Notes: generated by a model from the sequence alone, not told the origin. DNA of 64,000 nucleotides from Dolomedes plantarius (GCA_907164885.2 OU015497.1:73014898-73078897), one strand, 5' to 3'. Counted from the first letter of the stretch, positions 22,533 to 35,641 are shown. Program-made: numbers and translations.

Positions 22533-24180
22533 GCGAGACACTTAATTGTGCTATTTATATGTATGTGAGTGTGCTATTTATATGTATATTAAAATTTTTG
22601 TAAGAAAGAACTTAATAAGAAAGATAAAATGATAAAAGGGTGTTTTTAGAAAGAGCAATAAGAATGGTTCTTTCCTGCTAGCTCAGGTTATGAGCATTAC
22701 GTTTTAAACACTATAAATAACTCTCTTTTAAACTCGCGTTGCAATACATTTTTTAGAAGAATTGCATTTTAAATACCTTTCAATACGTACTTTAATATAT
22801 ATATTGCTATGTACCTCTAAGATGGTTTTAATTTTATTTGAAGTAATAATTTACCTAATTAATTTTTATTCGGTCTCTTAGAGTTTTTCTGTCGCATTGT
22901 CTAGTAAATATTTAATTATGCATATTAGATATTTTGAAAGTTTGTAAAAAGAAACTAGACTTTAAAAATGTAAGTTATATTGTTTAGATTCCCTTTATCT
23001 GTCATTACTACATGATAACATATACTTGAAACTTTTAATGACTTTTGAGAATAAAAATTTCTTTCCAAGGAAAAAAAGATATGTCTTAGTGTAATATTTT
23101 GTTAACTATCGATTTAAATAAATAAATGTTTGAAAACGACAATAAAGAATATATTTTAAGCTACAAAACTTATAGCTTCATGTAGAATTTAATATAATTG
23201 TTCTGGTAAGCACAATGTATTTAAAAACCTACTTCCTACACTTTTTAAAAGAAGTCATGAAGTATTTTATTATGTATATTCATATGTACACAATCTAAGT
23301 TCCAAGGAGATTATATTTTATGTTAGAAAATGTCTATATCATATAATGGAATTCAGTTAAGTTAAAATAATTTTCTTTTAAATATCTAAGTTCGTTAGAT
23401 TTCTTTTTTTTTACATTTCTTTTTTCTCCGTCGGTACTCCTAGAGACAAAGTTTAAAAATATGTTTCTATCTTGCTCGTTCTCTGAAAAGTTTTCAAGTA
23501 ATTAATTTCAAGTACTTCATACTCACAAACAAAGAAATCACTTGCATGCTTTTATCGGTAAAAATTTCTTTATTCATGTAGTGAAAATGAGACACAACAT
23601 TAATTGACAAAAGACTGTTCTCAAAAACATTTTTCCGCAAGACTTCTCATGATAAGATTAAGTTTTGAATATTTCTGTTTCCTAAGGTTTTTGAACTTTT
23701 CGGTAATATTTCTAAAGTCAAACGTAAAATCTCAAATTCATTTACGCTTTAATTTTTATTCAGATCTTAAGAGGATGATATGATACACAAAACTATTTTA
23801 TATGTGCTTCTAAAATTATCGTAATTTTTTTTTTGAGAATTTAATGAATCTTTGTAAACTTTTCGGGTTTCTTTGGAGTGCTATCCTAAAAAATGTGTTC
23901 TCTTAAGATCGCATGCAGACTTTTTCTAGTGAGACACTTAAATAAGAACAAACAAGCAGAAATAAGGAATATAGAGTCCCTCTCAAAAATTAAGCTTCGT
24001 TTAGAACGTATGAATTGCTTGGTTTCGTCTTATTTAGGTACTGGTTTCAAATTGAAAATTCTTTTGAAAACAATGTTGACGATTACTAAAATATGAGTAA
24101 ACAAACTTCTAAAGCATTGTTTGGAATATTATATTGTAAACCTTATTAACTTGCCAGTTAATGAAGGTTGGATGTTTAAA
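22533..24180. other. AT-rich segment between the direct repeats
   Basis: About 1.65 kb with no recognisable coding motif. TATTTATATGTATG is doubled near 22553-22585. I see nothing else. Confidence 0.55.
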
Positions 24181-24421
24181 AATTATGCCTTAAGTTTTAC
24201 TCATCCTTTCTATATATTCTACTGCAAGAGAGGAATTTTACTGATCCAAAGAAATGTACTTTTTAATCTTCACGATAAAAATGAATGTATCTAAAATGAG
24301 AAACAGATTTTCAATGTCGTAATATCATGTTTTGATAAATTTACTTTATAACTCATTGATTTCATTTCGTTTCATTTGAAAAGATATTCTACTAAAGATA
24401 TTTTACTCTGTTATGATTATA
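24181..24421 (+). repeat. ~240-bp direct repeat, copy 2
   Basis: Same orientation as 22292-22532. Shared text includes TTTTACTCATCCTTTCTATA and AACAGATTTTCAATGTCGTA. It could be a segmental duplication, or a repeat family member present twice. Confidence 0.85.
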
Positions 24422-24557
24422 TTTGATGGAATTTAACTCATATTAGTATTCCCAAATCGAACTACTTCATATTACCTCTTTCAAACTTAACAGCCAATTT
24501 CAAACTAGAACTAGTTTAGATAATTCCCCGCAGGCTTTAATTTTTTCCCTGATTAAA

Positions 24558-24761
24558 TACGTGGATGACAAATGGAGGCCGAAATGTGTCTGTGATGTTG
24601 CAGACCGTCGTGAACGCCATATCACAATTCTGGGCGAATATTCCAACGAACAATTAAATCACTTTATGGCCAAATTGAGAAATTTTCCTAGAAACGTCGC
24701 GACGATGATCAAGGATGTGTCAAAAACATTAGTTACTTTCAGGGGAATGGGAAAAATTTGA
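24558..24761 (+). pseudogene. Possible ISL3-like transposase fragment
   Basis: A 66-codon plus-strand frame reads MDDKWRPKCVCDVADRRERH, then ITILGEYSNEQLNHFMAKL, ending KDVSKTL and a stop. The layout (VDD, a DVADRRERHI strand, S..QL..F...L, then D.S) resembles the first half of the DDE core of ISL3-family bacterial transposases, where the VDD and KDVSK aspartates would be catalytic. The flanks carry no further homology that I can see. If the match is real, it is a relic, perhaps from a bacterial symbiont or a eukaryotic relative. It may also be chance. Confidence 0.35.
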
Positions 24762-24826
24762 CTTCATGCAAATTTTAATTTCCAAACTAAAGCTTTGAGT
24801 TCCGAACAATTCGGTACTTTCTAATG

Positions 24827-25402
24827 CTTTAATATGGGTATTCCCAACCTGAGAGGTCGTGACTCTCTTGGGTGTCGCGAATTGTTTTCTAGAAGGTCGC
24901 AATGGTTTAATTTAATTATAATAACTTTTTGACAAATTTCCCCTAAAAAATTTACCAATATTTATTTTCCCCTAAACTGTGGAGCAGTGAAGGAAAAATC
25001 TCATTCAAACCGCAAAGTCAGTTCATAAGAAATTTACTGCCTTTGTTTTGTGGTAAATGCAAATCGCGGTTACTTACTGCATACAGTACGCTGAATCAAT
25101 ACGATAGGTGCATTATTTTTATTAAAGTCCAATTCTGTTCTGTTCTTGCCTTTACACACCTTGAACTGAGGTGTGTTTCTTAATGCTCTCCATTTCTTGC
25201 AAATTTCTTGTAAATTTCCTCCATGTCGAATTAAACATTTAGTTGCAATTAAATTATGGAAAAAGCATTTTGGTGTTTTTTCACGTCTTAAAAGGCCTTT
25301 TTAACCGAAATATTAAGGACAATAATTACGGGGTCACAGGATTCGGGGAAACCATTGAAGTGGGTCACAACTCGAAAAAGGTTTGGAAACACTGCTTTAG
25401 TA
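24827..25402. mobile_element. hAT-type MITE with 8-bp target duplication
   Basis: The element spans 24835-25394 (560 bp). The right end reads GGTTTGGAAACACTG, and the left end TGGGTATTCCCAACC is its degenerate inverse. Subterminal regions on both sides carry the inverted phrase GGTCGTGACTC / GGGTCACAAC. Flanking 8-mers CTTTAATA (24827-24834) and CTTTAGTA (25395-25402) differ at one base, as expected for a hAT duplication. No transposase is encoded, so it would depend on a partner hAT. Confidence 0.75.
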
Positions 25403-28400
25403 CGTAATTATTGTGGGCAGACAAACAATGAGATAAATAATTTCCAAAATTAGATACTTACTTACACATGTTTATCGATATATTTATATGCTTTATAATA
25501 TTTACCGCGGAAGGAAAGTAAATGACAGCATAAAAAGTCTGGCTTGTCTTATGAGAATCTTACTATCAGGAAATATTACAGGAATCCGACTACTACCTAA
25601 TCAGTCATATATCTTCTTTAAGGAAAATTACCTACTTCCGTTTCACATGTAGCTATTTGTCTACTAGTCATTTAGCCGAGAAAAAGTGTTGTTTAAAATA
25701 ATTGTAGGAGCAATGATAAGGCGATGTGTGACAGAATCTATTAATCTTGCATTCGGCGAAAGTGGTAAGACGCAGTCATCTTTCCCTTCTAGCATGTTCT
25801 ATGGAATATCTAGAGACAGGAGAATAAATGGCTATGTTAAGTGTCTGTCTGGACTTCTTTGTGTAAGCGTATAAAATTAATCCATGTAATATCTAATCAT
25901 CTATTTGTCTTCTACCCCGAGAAAAAATTACTTTCCGCATGTACCTTGCGATTTATCCAGCTGTCTCCTAAGACATAAATGGATTGTTTAAAATAATAGT
26001 AGTAAAGGTTAGGAAATAATCTTTCTATTTAAAGCTGGGTTGTTAATTTTTGGTATATCACGTAATTTAGATTTCCACCCTCTAGAAAGTTTTTCGTATC
26101 AACCAGAAATTATTTTTTTTAACATATTCAACATTAAAAATTTATAGATAATGATTTCATTAATTATTTGTATTACTCTTTCATAAGTTTCATGGTAATA
26201 AGCATGAGCTTACATTGTGTTATGATAATGAATAGCATATAATCCAGGAATTTAATCACGTACCTTTCAAAGGTACGTGATTAAATTCCTAGAGAGAAAA
26301 AAGTTTTATTTACAGCGAAGAATTTTTTACAAATGGGACAAAGTATGACATAGATTTGTTAATATATTTGGCAAAAAATCTTATTTAATGGATCACTACT
26401 ATGAGAGATTTCATTTAAAAGTATTTAATCTCTGTTTAAGTATATTTATGAAGAGAAAAATTTTGTAATTTTATATTTGCCACATTTATTCGTTCTTGAA
26501 CAGATTGGGTGGTGGTTATTTCATAAAGCTTCTTTAAATTATCAATTTACATCATTTAGAAATGAGTACTATGTATTTAGATTAAATAAACCTGGCATAT
26601 ATATATATATATATAAAATTAAATATGTCTATATCATGAAACTACATATGGGTCTTTAAGTGTTTCTTCCTACGATCCACAAATTTCTATATCAGACTAA
26701 AACATTACCTTCAGAGTAAGATATTATTCACGAAAAGCACAATATTTTTTAACCAGAAGTAGAAGTTTAATAGAATTTTATTCCTAAAAAAACTCTTTCT
26801 AGTTAGAAAATATTCACCAACAAACTAGTTAACATTTTTACGTTTTTTAACAGTGAATACTTTTCATAAAAGTTATTTAGAAAAAGAGTATTTGATTACA
26901 AAATATAAAAAAAATCCTTGATTCAACAGGATAAAATATATATTCTGCAGTTTTTGTGAGAAATAACAATAGTTCAACTAATTATCTGCTTTTGACACGG
27001 TTTTTTTTTGTATAAACTCTTATTCTTATTGATAAGATCATTTTATTTTAATTTTCCAAAATTAAATTTTCCCGGTGTACTTGGTAAATTTGAAGTAGAA
27101 ATTTTCCCTTGAAAACATGTAAAATTTAACGGAGAAAAATATAATTAATTTCCATGTGTCTTTTTAATTAACAAATGGAAAGTTGTTTATTAAAAATTGA
27201 TATGGATGATTTTTTTTCTTCTTAAACTAAATTTATAAATTTCTATGAACTTTTACACGATCTTGTCATAAATTCATTCAGTAGCATTCATTAAGTGCGT
27301 GACTGTTATGCATGAAAAAAGAAGAGACATCTTATGGACGTTTCATAGAATTGGTCTTGAATCCTTTCATATTAGGATATAGGCAATCGACATTTACCTA
27401 ACGTTAAAATGATTAAGTTTCTTATTTGAAGCTCACGTACTTTCTAATTTTAAGTGCAAATGATTACATATGTATTCAAGATAGGCAATTAATCTTCAAA
27501 TCTACTGCTAAAATGCTTTGATATCGATACTTACTTTTCTCAGCTAAAAACAATATGTCCTTCCATGTCCGCCGAGATAAAACTTGGATCAAATTGTTCA
27601 AGAAAACTTACTTACCGAGCTAATATGCAATCACAGGCAACACCCATCCCCGAGAATGAGTCCTCACACAAGGGTTTGGGGTTGAGAAAGAAGTTAAATT
27701 GTTTTAGAGTAATAAATAACAGTTCTGACCGGTAGGTAGTTGAATGTCATTTCCTTTTCATAGAAAAAATAAAACCTTTGCAAATGCAAGTTTAATGCCT
27801 TTTTTTAAAGTTCCACTTAAGACATTACACTGGAGCTTGCCAACTGAAAGATAAAATGCGAACCGTTATGGAACAGATTTTTTCCCCATGAAAAAAATAA
27901 TCGGAAAATGTTAATTAATTTTAAAAATAAATTAAATTATTATATGTATACTTTTAAAGTATCTACAGGCCAACAACCTGACTCTTTCATCACAAAAAGA
28001 AAAAGGGGGAATTTTTTAGATAAGCCGATAAAAAACAATTAAAAATGCACCCTAACCAATTCATGAACTTAATTCAGTTGATAGAACGTCGACTACCGAA
28101 ATTAGGAGACCTTATTTAACTACTTTTGCAGTTCAAACCAAACAATGGGTCATAATTTTATATGGTAGAAATAATAAGTATGTGTGGATGAAACTTGTTT
28201 AATAATAAAGCTTCCGATGGTTTGGGAATAGTTTTCCCAAGCCTTTTCTTTACTTGGAAAACTTTACCTTTTAGCCGCTTCTTTTGCTTGGAAAAATTAA
28301 AATCTTTCACATGTTTTCCTATCTTTCATTGATATTACTTTCCTGTCTGAATAAAAACCTATTTCAGTTTAACGGACTGAAGGCCAAGACTATATGACTT

Positions 28401-29640
28401 ATTTTTCTTTGGTACAATTGTTGCATCTGGACATATAATCTAGACATATAATATGATCTCTAAGAATATTTTTATCGAATTGCAATGACTGAATTTTAAT
28501 ATTTATAAAAAATCCTCACTGAAAAAAGCAAATATTTTATTTTGTGTTTTGAGCAAAAAATGGAATACGGATGGTTGAAATATTTTTGCAAATTCATTAA
28601 CAACATTAAAAAAACTTCATAGAGATTACATAAGAAATTCTGCAAATGCCATGAAATCACAATTCGACTTAAGAATAAGTTCAATATTTTCAAGTTTTAA
28701 GGTTTTAGCTCTATATCTCTTTCCGAAATTATTCTTAAGAGTGTCCCAGCAGTGTAAGACAATAAAAATGACTCTCGAACTTCTTAAATTTCTGAAAACG
28801 TTTTATACTAACTTTTCTCTATACATTTTGGGTAGAACAAATCATTAAAATGTTGGAAAGGATGCTTTGAAAATGTTTTTTCCCTTTTAAACATTAGGAG
28901 TGCTTTTAAGAACAGTTTTGAAATGCTGTATCATACTTCGTTTGAAGGATCTTTTTTGTAAAGTGTCTTCATAGAATATGTGGAAATTCAAAATTTATTT
29001 TGCAAGGAAAACACTTACCTGTAGTAATTTTTAAAAACGTGATGCCCGTAAATTCTATTCACGTTGCAAGTTAAATCATTTTCTTCTATAGTTGAAGCAA
29101 GTAAATGCTTATTCGAAATGCTACTTGCGTCATTTGAATGTAGGCCTTTTGGGTCTCATTATCTCTGTCATTTTATTTTCAACCCAAAACCTCTGTTCTA
29201 TAGCTATTTTTCTGAACTTTGTAAATGTTACGTATAAAATGGAATAAAGACAAATATTTTATAGTGTAGGGTTAGTTTTATATGCAAACATTCTGTCAAA
29301 CTTTGTTGGAAATTCTATAATTTCAATGATGCATTTATTGTTAAATTGCTATCCGTTGCAGACAAAAATGAAGAATTCATTACTTTTGAAGCAAATTATA
29401 GATGAGACTTAAGTATATGATGTGCACCTAAATAATAGCAGATATATGCTTTGAAAAGAGCAATAATCAACTATGACTGCTTATTATATACCCCAATTCG
29501 TTTTTTAAAAAAAGGAATAATTACATGGTGGCCTGGGGGTTGTAGGCGAAAATGTATTTTGTAACTAGTTTTTTTTTTCCAATGGCGGGTTCAAAAGAAA
29601 TCTGAGGTCAAAAGAAAGAAACACTGAACACAATAAAATA
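25403..29640. other. AT-rich stretch without recognisable genes
   Basis: More than 4 kb with no recognisable coding region. It contains a short (TA)n at 26598-26614 and the palindrome at 26246-26290 listed separately. Confidence 0.6.
26246..26290. repeat. Near-perfect 45-nt palindrome
   Basis: 22-bp arms (AGGAATTTAATCACGTACCT plus TT, and their exact reverse complement) around one central base at 26268. It would form a perfect hairpin or cruciform. Confidence 0.95.
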
Positions 29641-29667
29641 AGAAAAGAAGCCAGAAAAAGAAAGTCT

Positions 29668-30237
29668 ATAGACCCATAAGGTCCCTTGCTTGCCAATATT
29701 GCTCCCACGGGGTTTTGGCGGAGAGAGCCCGACGGTGGAGAAGGTGAAACCTGTCCATTATATCTTGAAGGTCACAGAGTTTGTCGTAGGGGTCATCGGT
29801 AACATGTATACCGTGTAAGTTCTTTGGCAAGACAGTCAAGGCCAGTAGCAAGGCGAAATTCCGCAACAGCTCTCCTTCTAGGCCGGTCTATAATGTCTGA
29901 GAGTGTGTTCCCGCATGACTTCTGAAAATCCCTCTCGAAAAATTCATTTGAAATATTGTCCTTAAAGATATTTTCGATAATCAGTTTGACGTTGTGAAAA
30001 GGAATTTCCTCACTTATTGAAACCTGAAGGATTGATGCCCCTTTCTTGGCCAAAAATTCGGCTCTTTCCTTTCCGTCCATACCCCAGTGTCCAGGGATCC
30101 ACTGCAGGACGCCCACTTCGTCACAGCTGGGAAGGTTTCTTAAAGGGAATTGACAATTCCAGATGGCAGCAGAGTAGGGGGCTTCGGATGAGTCAGTTGC
30201 CTGCAATGCTGCTTTTGAGTAAGGAAAGCTCAGTCAT
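29668..30237 (-). pseudogene. LINE ORF2 remnant: RNase H and C-terminal zinc region
   Basis: The minus strand keeps the end of a LINE RNase H domain: VGVLQWIPGHWGMDGKERAE followed by FLAKKG is the conserved last motif (about 30107-30036). Downstream are RRRAVAEFRLATGLDCLAKE and, after a frame change near 29820, LCDLQDIMDRFHLLHRRAL and WEQYWQARDLMG. These are the tail of Jockey-type LINE polymerases, with the usual Cys-His pattern decayed. Upstream the remnant stops at the SINE-like sequence at about 30238. The family clearly differs from the intact LINE at 12-21.8 kb. It is non-functional. Confidence 0.75.
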
Positions 30238-30470
30238 AAGGGCTTGTGGCGGCCCTGTGGTACAGCGCGCTGGTTTTCGGTGCTGAGGGTGCTCAGATCG
30301 AATCCCGGCGTTGCGCCACCAAAAATGCCTCCGTTCATGTCGTCTCTTCATAGGGGGTAATGCTGTCCGTCTATATGGTGCCCCCATAATAAAATGGGCA
30401 GCAAAATTGCGGCGTAGTATAGACCAATGTTTGATTACAAGTAGCCTCCGCATTGGTAAAAAAAAAAAGC
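30238..30470 (+). mobile_element. tRNA-derived SINE
   Basis: It starts near GGCTTGTGGCGGCCCTGTGG. An A-box-like stretch (TGTGGTACAGCG, ~30255) and a B-box-like stretch (GATCGAATCCC, ~30296) are separated by about 35 bp, as in tRNA genes. A ~150-bp unrelated body follows and the element ends in an A-run at about 30459-30469. RNA polymerase III would transcribe it from the internal boxes. The B box has GATCGAATCC where the consensus has GGTTCGANTCC, a small deviation. It sits at the broken edge of the LINE remnant. Confidence 0.65.
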
Positions 30471-33120
30471 TTAGACACAATGGCAAAAGCGAAAGACCAG
30501 TTAGACTACGAAGCGTTGCCCAGGGTGCTCCAAAGTTTTTATCACTAGTATAATGATAGATTGTTCCTAAGCATTATATTGCATTGTATGCAAAATAATA
30601 CTTTGTTTGCTTTCTGTGAAAATGTGCCAATGTTTCACAAAATTTAACGTCTTTCTCGAAACCATCCTGGAAATAATAACTAATTTCAACTTATTAAAGC
30701 TAAAAACTTACCGAAAATTTTTCATGGTCTGAGGGAACTTTTTATTTAATAATTAAGCATCGTGATTAAATTGACTGAAAAAAAGACCTTCTCACATTAC
30801 CAGTTTAGCTTTGTAACATGGTGATATAGGAATGCCCTAGTTTCAAGACTAAAGAAAAACAAAAAATTCGTTATATTACTTCATGATAGAAATATGCATA
30901 CTGACTAATATATCATTTTTATGCATCTCTGTTTTAATCTATCGTTCGGGCTTCCGGTACATTATAATTTCAGTAGAATCAATTTGATAAGTCGGGGGAG
31001 GGGGTTTCTCTGTACTGTTATAACATTTTCAAATCGGTCGCTACCCCGATCATAATCCTCTTTTCCAGAAGAGGAAATAGAAGTACATAAATGTAGGTAT
31101 ACTAGGAACTAGTATGCAACACACCAGACGCTGCAGGAAAACACGAAGACACCAGAAACTGTAGAGAAACATATTTTTTTCCACAGCCGAAACTACTAGA
31201 GAACTTTTCGTCGACGATTTTTTTTCTAAGAACACACTCTTCACCGTAACCTTCTGCACTCTTCCCCATAATTCAGATTTCTACGTATGTACAGGACAAA
31301 TTATCCTGTAGCCTAATCATAGTGGCTGTTAGAATTTGCTTATGAGCAGAGTGTTTTATTTTCCTCCAGTGCTACCTAAAATAGAAGAAATGGGAATTTA
31401 ATTTATTCCTGTCCATTAACTTAGTTATCTTCGGTAATAATAGGAAATATAAACAAAGTAGAGAGTAGAAAATGTTAATTTTATGCAATTACATAAATTC
31501 AATGTCAGCAGCTAAGAGACCACAATTTCAAACCCATAGATTGAAAAGATATTCAGTCATGAGGCATACTGTGAATTTATTAAAATGTACATGGTATCAG
31601 AATTGGTCTGCCAAGAGAAGATTTCTGTCGGTAATCTCTTTTTTCTGTAGAAGGTTAACGCATTTATTAAATCGGAAATAGAAAATTTCGTGGAGTTTTT
31701 CTTATATTCGCAGAAGTAGGTAATTTAAAAGTTGGAGTAAATTTCAAACTCCTTTTGATTCATTAAAAGTCATTATATTTAGGTATTAAAGGTTAGCGAC
31801 CTCCATATCGGAAAGAAATGTTTCTATTACGAAATAACTCGATCATGAGAGAATGTCTTAAAAATAGAATTCCTAAAAGCAGTAAAGTGTGCTTATGAGC
31901 CCTTTAAACATTCTCTTCTGGTTCAATCAAAGCTACCAAAGGAAAATGTTGACTTAACGAAAGACGCTAAACATTTCATCTAGCTCTTCATGTACGATTA
32001 CCTTTGAAACTTTAACTCCTATTAAATTGAGATCTGTCTTTCTCTTGCCAGCCAGAAATGTATTGAATGGAACCCGTTTCTTCTTGGGATAAACAGGAGA
32101 TAAGAAGTATTTAATTTTGAAATTTTATCCAATGCACTTGCAATTAAGAAAATTTAAGTTAATTTAACTCTAAAGAAGATTTTTGTCCTCAAATGGTAAG
32201 TATTTGATTATCGAAACTAGATAAAATTTTAGAAAGATAAATTCGTACATATAAACTACAAGACTCTTACAGTTAAGAAACTAAGAACGCGTACTTCCAG
32301 AATTTGATTTTTATACTTTAAAATAACGAATAATGTAGGTAGTTTGAGATCTCTCACGAAAAAGAGAAAATGTAAAGCATTGATTAAGTTTCTAAGAACT
32401 GAAAGAAATGCTCAGTTATTTATTTCATTTAACTTTTTATGGACTTCAAATATTTTTCCAGGAAATGTATCGAATGAGAAATAATATCTCGTCGTGTGAT
32501 ATATGTATTGATGCATAAATATATGAAACTGGGGAAATTTAAGGGAAAGAAATATTGAATGTCATTTATTACTGTGAATAGTAATAGACATTAGTGGAAT
32601 TGTGCAATATGTACTATGTCACACTTTAGCCCCTCTGGATTTCTAAGACGGATTTTCGCAAGACTTTCGTAAGTAATTTCTCATACATACTAAGAAAGTA
32701 TCATTAATTTAATCGGGTCTATAATAACATATTCTTAATGTCGCATAAGGTCGTTTTGCTGTGATCTCCGAGAAAAACATTATTCCAAGATCATTCGGGA
32801 AGATCAATCTATAATTCATTGGTAAACACATCATGAAAGGGAAGAATCATTTTTGTTTATCGGAACTGATATTCACGATTAATTGCGATTTCTTATTTCC
32901 TTTCAAACTTTTTTAGCAAAGTCGATTTCAGATAGAAATTGTGTCGCAGGATATATACGCATAAGGTATTTAATTATATATTCAGAGAAGAAAAAAGTTA
33001 TTTGATTACAAATAGATGTAGGAATCAATTATGCATATAAATAATAGCTGAATTAAATATCAAATTTCTTGAGAGTAAGTAACTTTAATTTGTCATTCCT
33101 CAAGATATTTTATGTGATCT
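30471..33120. other. AT-rich stretch without recognisable genes
   Basis: No coding, RNA or mobile-element signature could be supported. Confidence 0.6.
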
Positions 33121-33571
33121 TCTTAATCCGATGTGAATAATAATTCCTCTAAAGCTAAATTTAATTTGATACCGTGCTTGTTAAAAAATCAATTGCAAAT
33201 CCCTTTCAAAATATCTTTATACATACTCTTGGAAATCTGTTTATATGTTTAGCATTCAATCTTTGCAATAAAATCTAACTGTGTTGCTCTTTCATTATAA
33301 ATTGCATATTTTTTTTTTATTTAAAACGAATTATTACAACTATCAGAGCAATCAATATTTATCACCATCAAGAGTAAATTAAAAGCCTGGATTGTTTGAA
33401 TTGAGATACATTATTTAATTGTGTTTTCAAAAATTTATATTTTCTTTAGATTATAAGCTAAATTTGAATAGAAACCGGGCTTCTTTAAAAATCAATTGAA
33501 CATCCCTCTCAAAATATCATTAAACGCTCTCTCGGTAATTAGTTTATATGCTTAGCATTCAAACTTTGTTA
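33121..33571 (+). repeat. Degenerate ~300-bp direct repeats
   Basis: AATCAATTGCAAATCCCTTTC (about 33187) and AATCAATTGAACATCCCTCTC (about 33490) begin similar segments that both contain TTTATATG.TTAGCATTCAA. A neighbouring module (ATCAATATTTATCACCATCA at about 33348) recurs in diverged form at 34885-34980, beyond the mariner insertion. It looks like an old tandem family later interrupted. Confidence 0.55.
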
Positions 33572-33652
33572 AAAAAAAAAATCAGGTAGTCTATTCTAAC
33601 GAAATTACCGCGGGATATTTATGTAGGATTACTTATCGTTGCTTACCTTTTT
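33572..33652 (+). repeat. ~80-bp dispersed repeat, inverted partner at 52071
   Basis: Contains AATCAGGTAGTCTATTCTAA and CCGCGGGATATTTATG. The reverse complement occurs at 52071-52150 with about ten differences. Both copies end at TA/GT-rich microsatellites. Confidence 0.8.
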
Positions 33653-33657
33653 TATAT

Positions 33658-33735
33658 GTATATATGTATGTATGTGTTATGTATATATGTATCTACATAA
33701 ATGTACGTATATATATATATATGTGTGTGTGTGTC
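33658..33735. repeat. TATG/TA/TG mixed microsatellite
   Basis: Alternating TATG, TA and GT runs. Confidence 0.85.
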
Positions 33736-33916
33736 AAAATTTTGACGAATTTTGGTACTTTTATGTTTAACTGTTTACTGCCCGCCCAAGCGATATACTG
33801 GGCTTGGCGCGCTGCCAAAAGTATAACTCGAGACACAGGACATCTGAAATTTTTCGCTCCGGAGGACCGTTATGGACGTACGTCATCCTACGTTAAAATA
33901 TAATTCTTTCATAATA

Positions 33917-34831
33917 CAGGGTGATTATTTTTTAAACTGACACTACTCAGAGCCATCTTTGGCGCGATCTATCAGCCGGAATTCCACCAAAATCGATAGA
34001 GGGACTGAGGATGACATAAAAAGGAGTTTCCGTGGGAAACAAAATTAGTTCCAAATGTCACCGATAGGAGAAGATATGGCGCTGTTGTTGTCGGAGCACT
34101 TGAGTATTTGCATAAAAGGCAAGTAAAACACCAAAATGCAAATTCATGACTACGTAGTCGATAGCAGCGCCAGTATTTTGGGCTATAAAGTGCGGAATCT
34201 GTTGCGTTTCCGCTTTACAGAGGAAAGGTTCAACAATCGCTTTTTCCACTTGCATGGCCACCTCCCCGGACCTAACCCATGCGATAACTTTCTGTGGGGT
34301 TATTTAAAGTCTAAGGTTTATCTTGGTGGAGTCTCCAACTTGGCGGCCCTAAAGGACAACATTTCCCAGAGTTTGTTGAACATTGCTGGTGACATAATAC
34401 GTTTGGCCGTTGAGAACATAGTGTTCAGAATGCATTGTGTCACCCACCAGGACTGTGGTCCCATTGAAGGATGGAGAAGTGAATTTGCTGCATAAAGTGG
34501 TATTTCAGGGAAATTTCTTTGTTATTCATTTGTCTGCTTACAATTTTTTCGTTATTCATCTCGTATCTTTATAGTCCGAAATACTGGCGCTGCTGTCGAC
34601 TACACAGCCGTGAATTTGTATTTTAATGCTTTAATTTCCTTTCATGCAAATTCTCGAGTGCGCCGTCAAGAACAGCGCCATAGCTTCCCCTATCGGCGAC
34701 TTTTGGAACTATTTTTTTTTTCACGGAAACTCCTTCCCATGTCGTCTTTAGTCCCTCTATCAATTTTGGTGGAATTACGACTGATAGATCGCGCTACAGA
34801 TAGGTCTGAGTAGTTAAAAAAAATCACCCTG
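33917..34831 (+). mobile_element. Mariner-like deletion derivative with ~260-bp inverted repeats
   Basis: The element begins CAGGGTGATTATTTTTTAAA (33917) after TA and ends with AAAAAAAATCACCCTG (34831). The inverted match continues inward for about 260 bp, through CGATAGAGGGACT and GGCGCTGTTGTTG-type blocks up to GCCAGTATTTTGGGCTATAAAG and its inverse near 34572. Only the last part of a transposase remains between the arms. The TA duplication on the right is lost (CA). Confidence 0.8.
34187..34495 (+). pseudogene. C-terminal fragment of a mariner-like transposase
   Basis: A plus-strand frame ending in TAA at 34493 contains GPNPCDNFLWGYLKSKVYLG, the signature after the last catalytic residue of mariner/IS630-type transposases (family form: PDLNPCD.FLWG.LK). 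LAALKDNI and the C-terminal CVTHQDCGPIEG also match the family. The rest of the transposase, including the first two catalytic Asp residues, is deleted. The left arm runs into the fragment. Confidence 0.8.
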
Positions 34832-34980
34832 CACATTGCACATTTTTTATTTATAAATAATTCTTACACCTAAAAGAGCTGCCAATATTTATCGCCAATA
34901 AGACTAAAATAAAGACCTAAATAAACTGATTTGAGATACGTTGTTTTACTATGTTTTCAAAAGTTTACATTTACTTTTAT

Positions 34981-35641
34981 AAAAATGCCTAATAATTGTT
35001 GAAAAAACAGTTTTATTTATCTTTATGTCAGCTGTATTTGATAACGATAATTAAAAGGAAAAATGAACAGATGGGAGGAAATTTTACTTTTTCTCTGTTT
35101 TTTGGTTTAAAAGGATTTTTTTAAGTTCCATTTTATGCAATTAACCACCTTCCAATGAATAACAAATAGGTTTATAATACTGAACAGTAAGAATGTATCT
35201 GTTTTTAAAAAGATTATAACACTGCTTAAAATATGAACTGAAATTTTGATTTTATAATAAGAATACATTATTTTGTAGCAGGATTAAAAAATTACATTTA
35301 GTGATTTCCAGTTTACTAAATTATATTTTTCTCTCGTGTATCATTTATAAATTTTTACTCCACAATTATTTAACACGCACTCTCCCATAAGGCATACAGA
35401 TATCCTTAGTTTTTATATTATTAAAAATAATGTTATTCCCTAGATTATTCATAAACATTAGAATTATTAATAGTAATGTCTATTATAGTGACAGCATTTT
35501 TCGGTTTGTTTGTTTTCTAACAACCAGGTGTCCTCTTGTTTACGATAAACTTTATTTTTTCAGTGAAAAATTTTCATTAACAATGAAATATTATGAAATG
35601 CCGTCATTATACATCTATTGTGCTGAAATTTGAAGAAGATG
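34981..35641. other. AT-rich stretch without recognisable genes
   Basis: No recognisable feature. Confidence 0.55.

Noticed and set aside
30238..30320. Functional tRNA gene
   Set aside because: A and B boxes are present, but no acceptor stem can be paired properly, and a non-tRNA body with an A-tail follows, as in a SINE.
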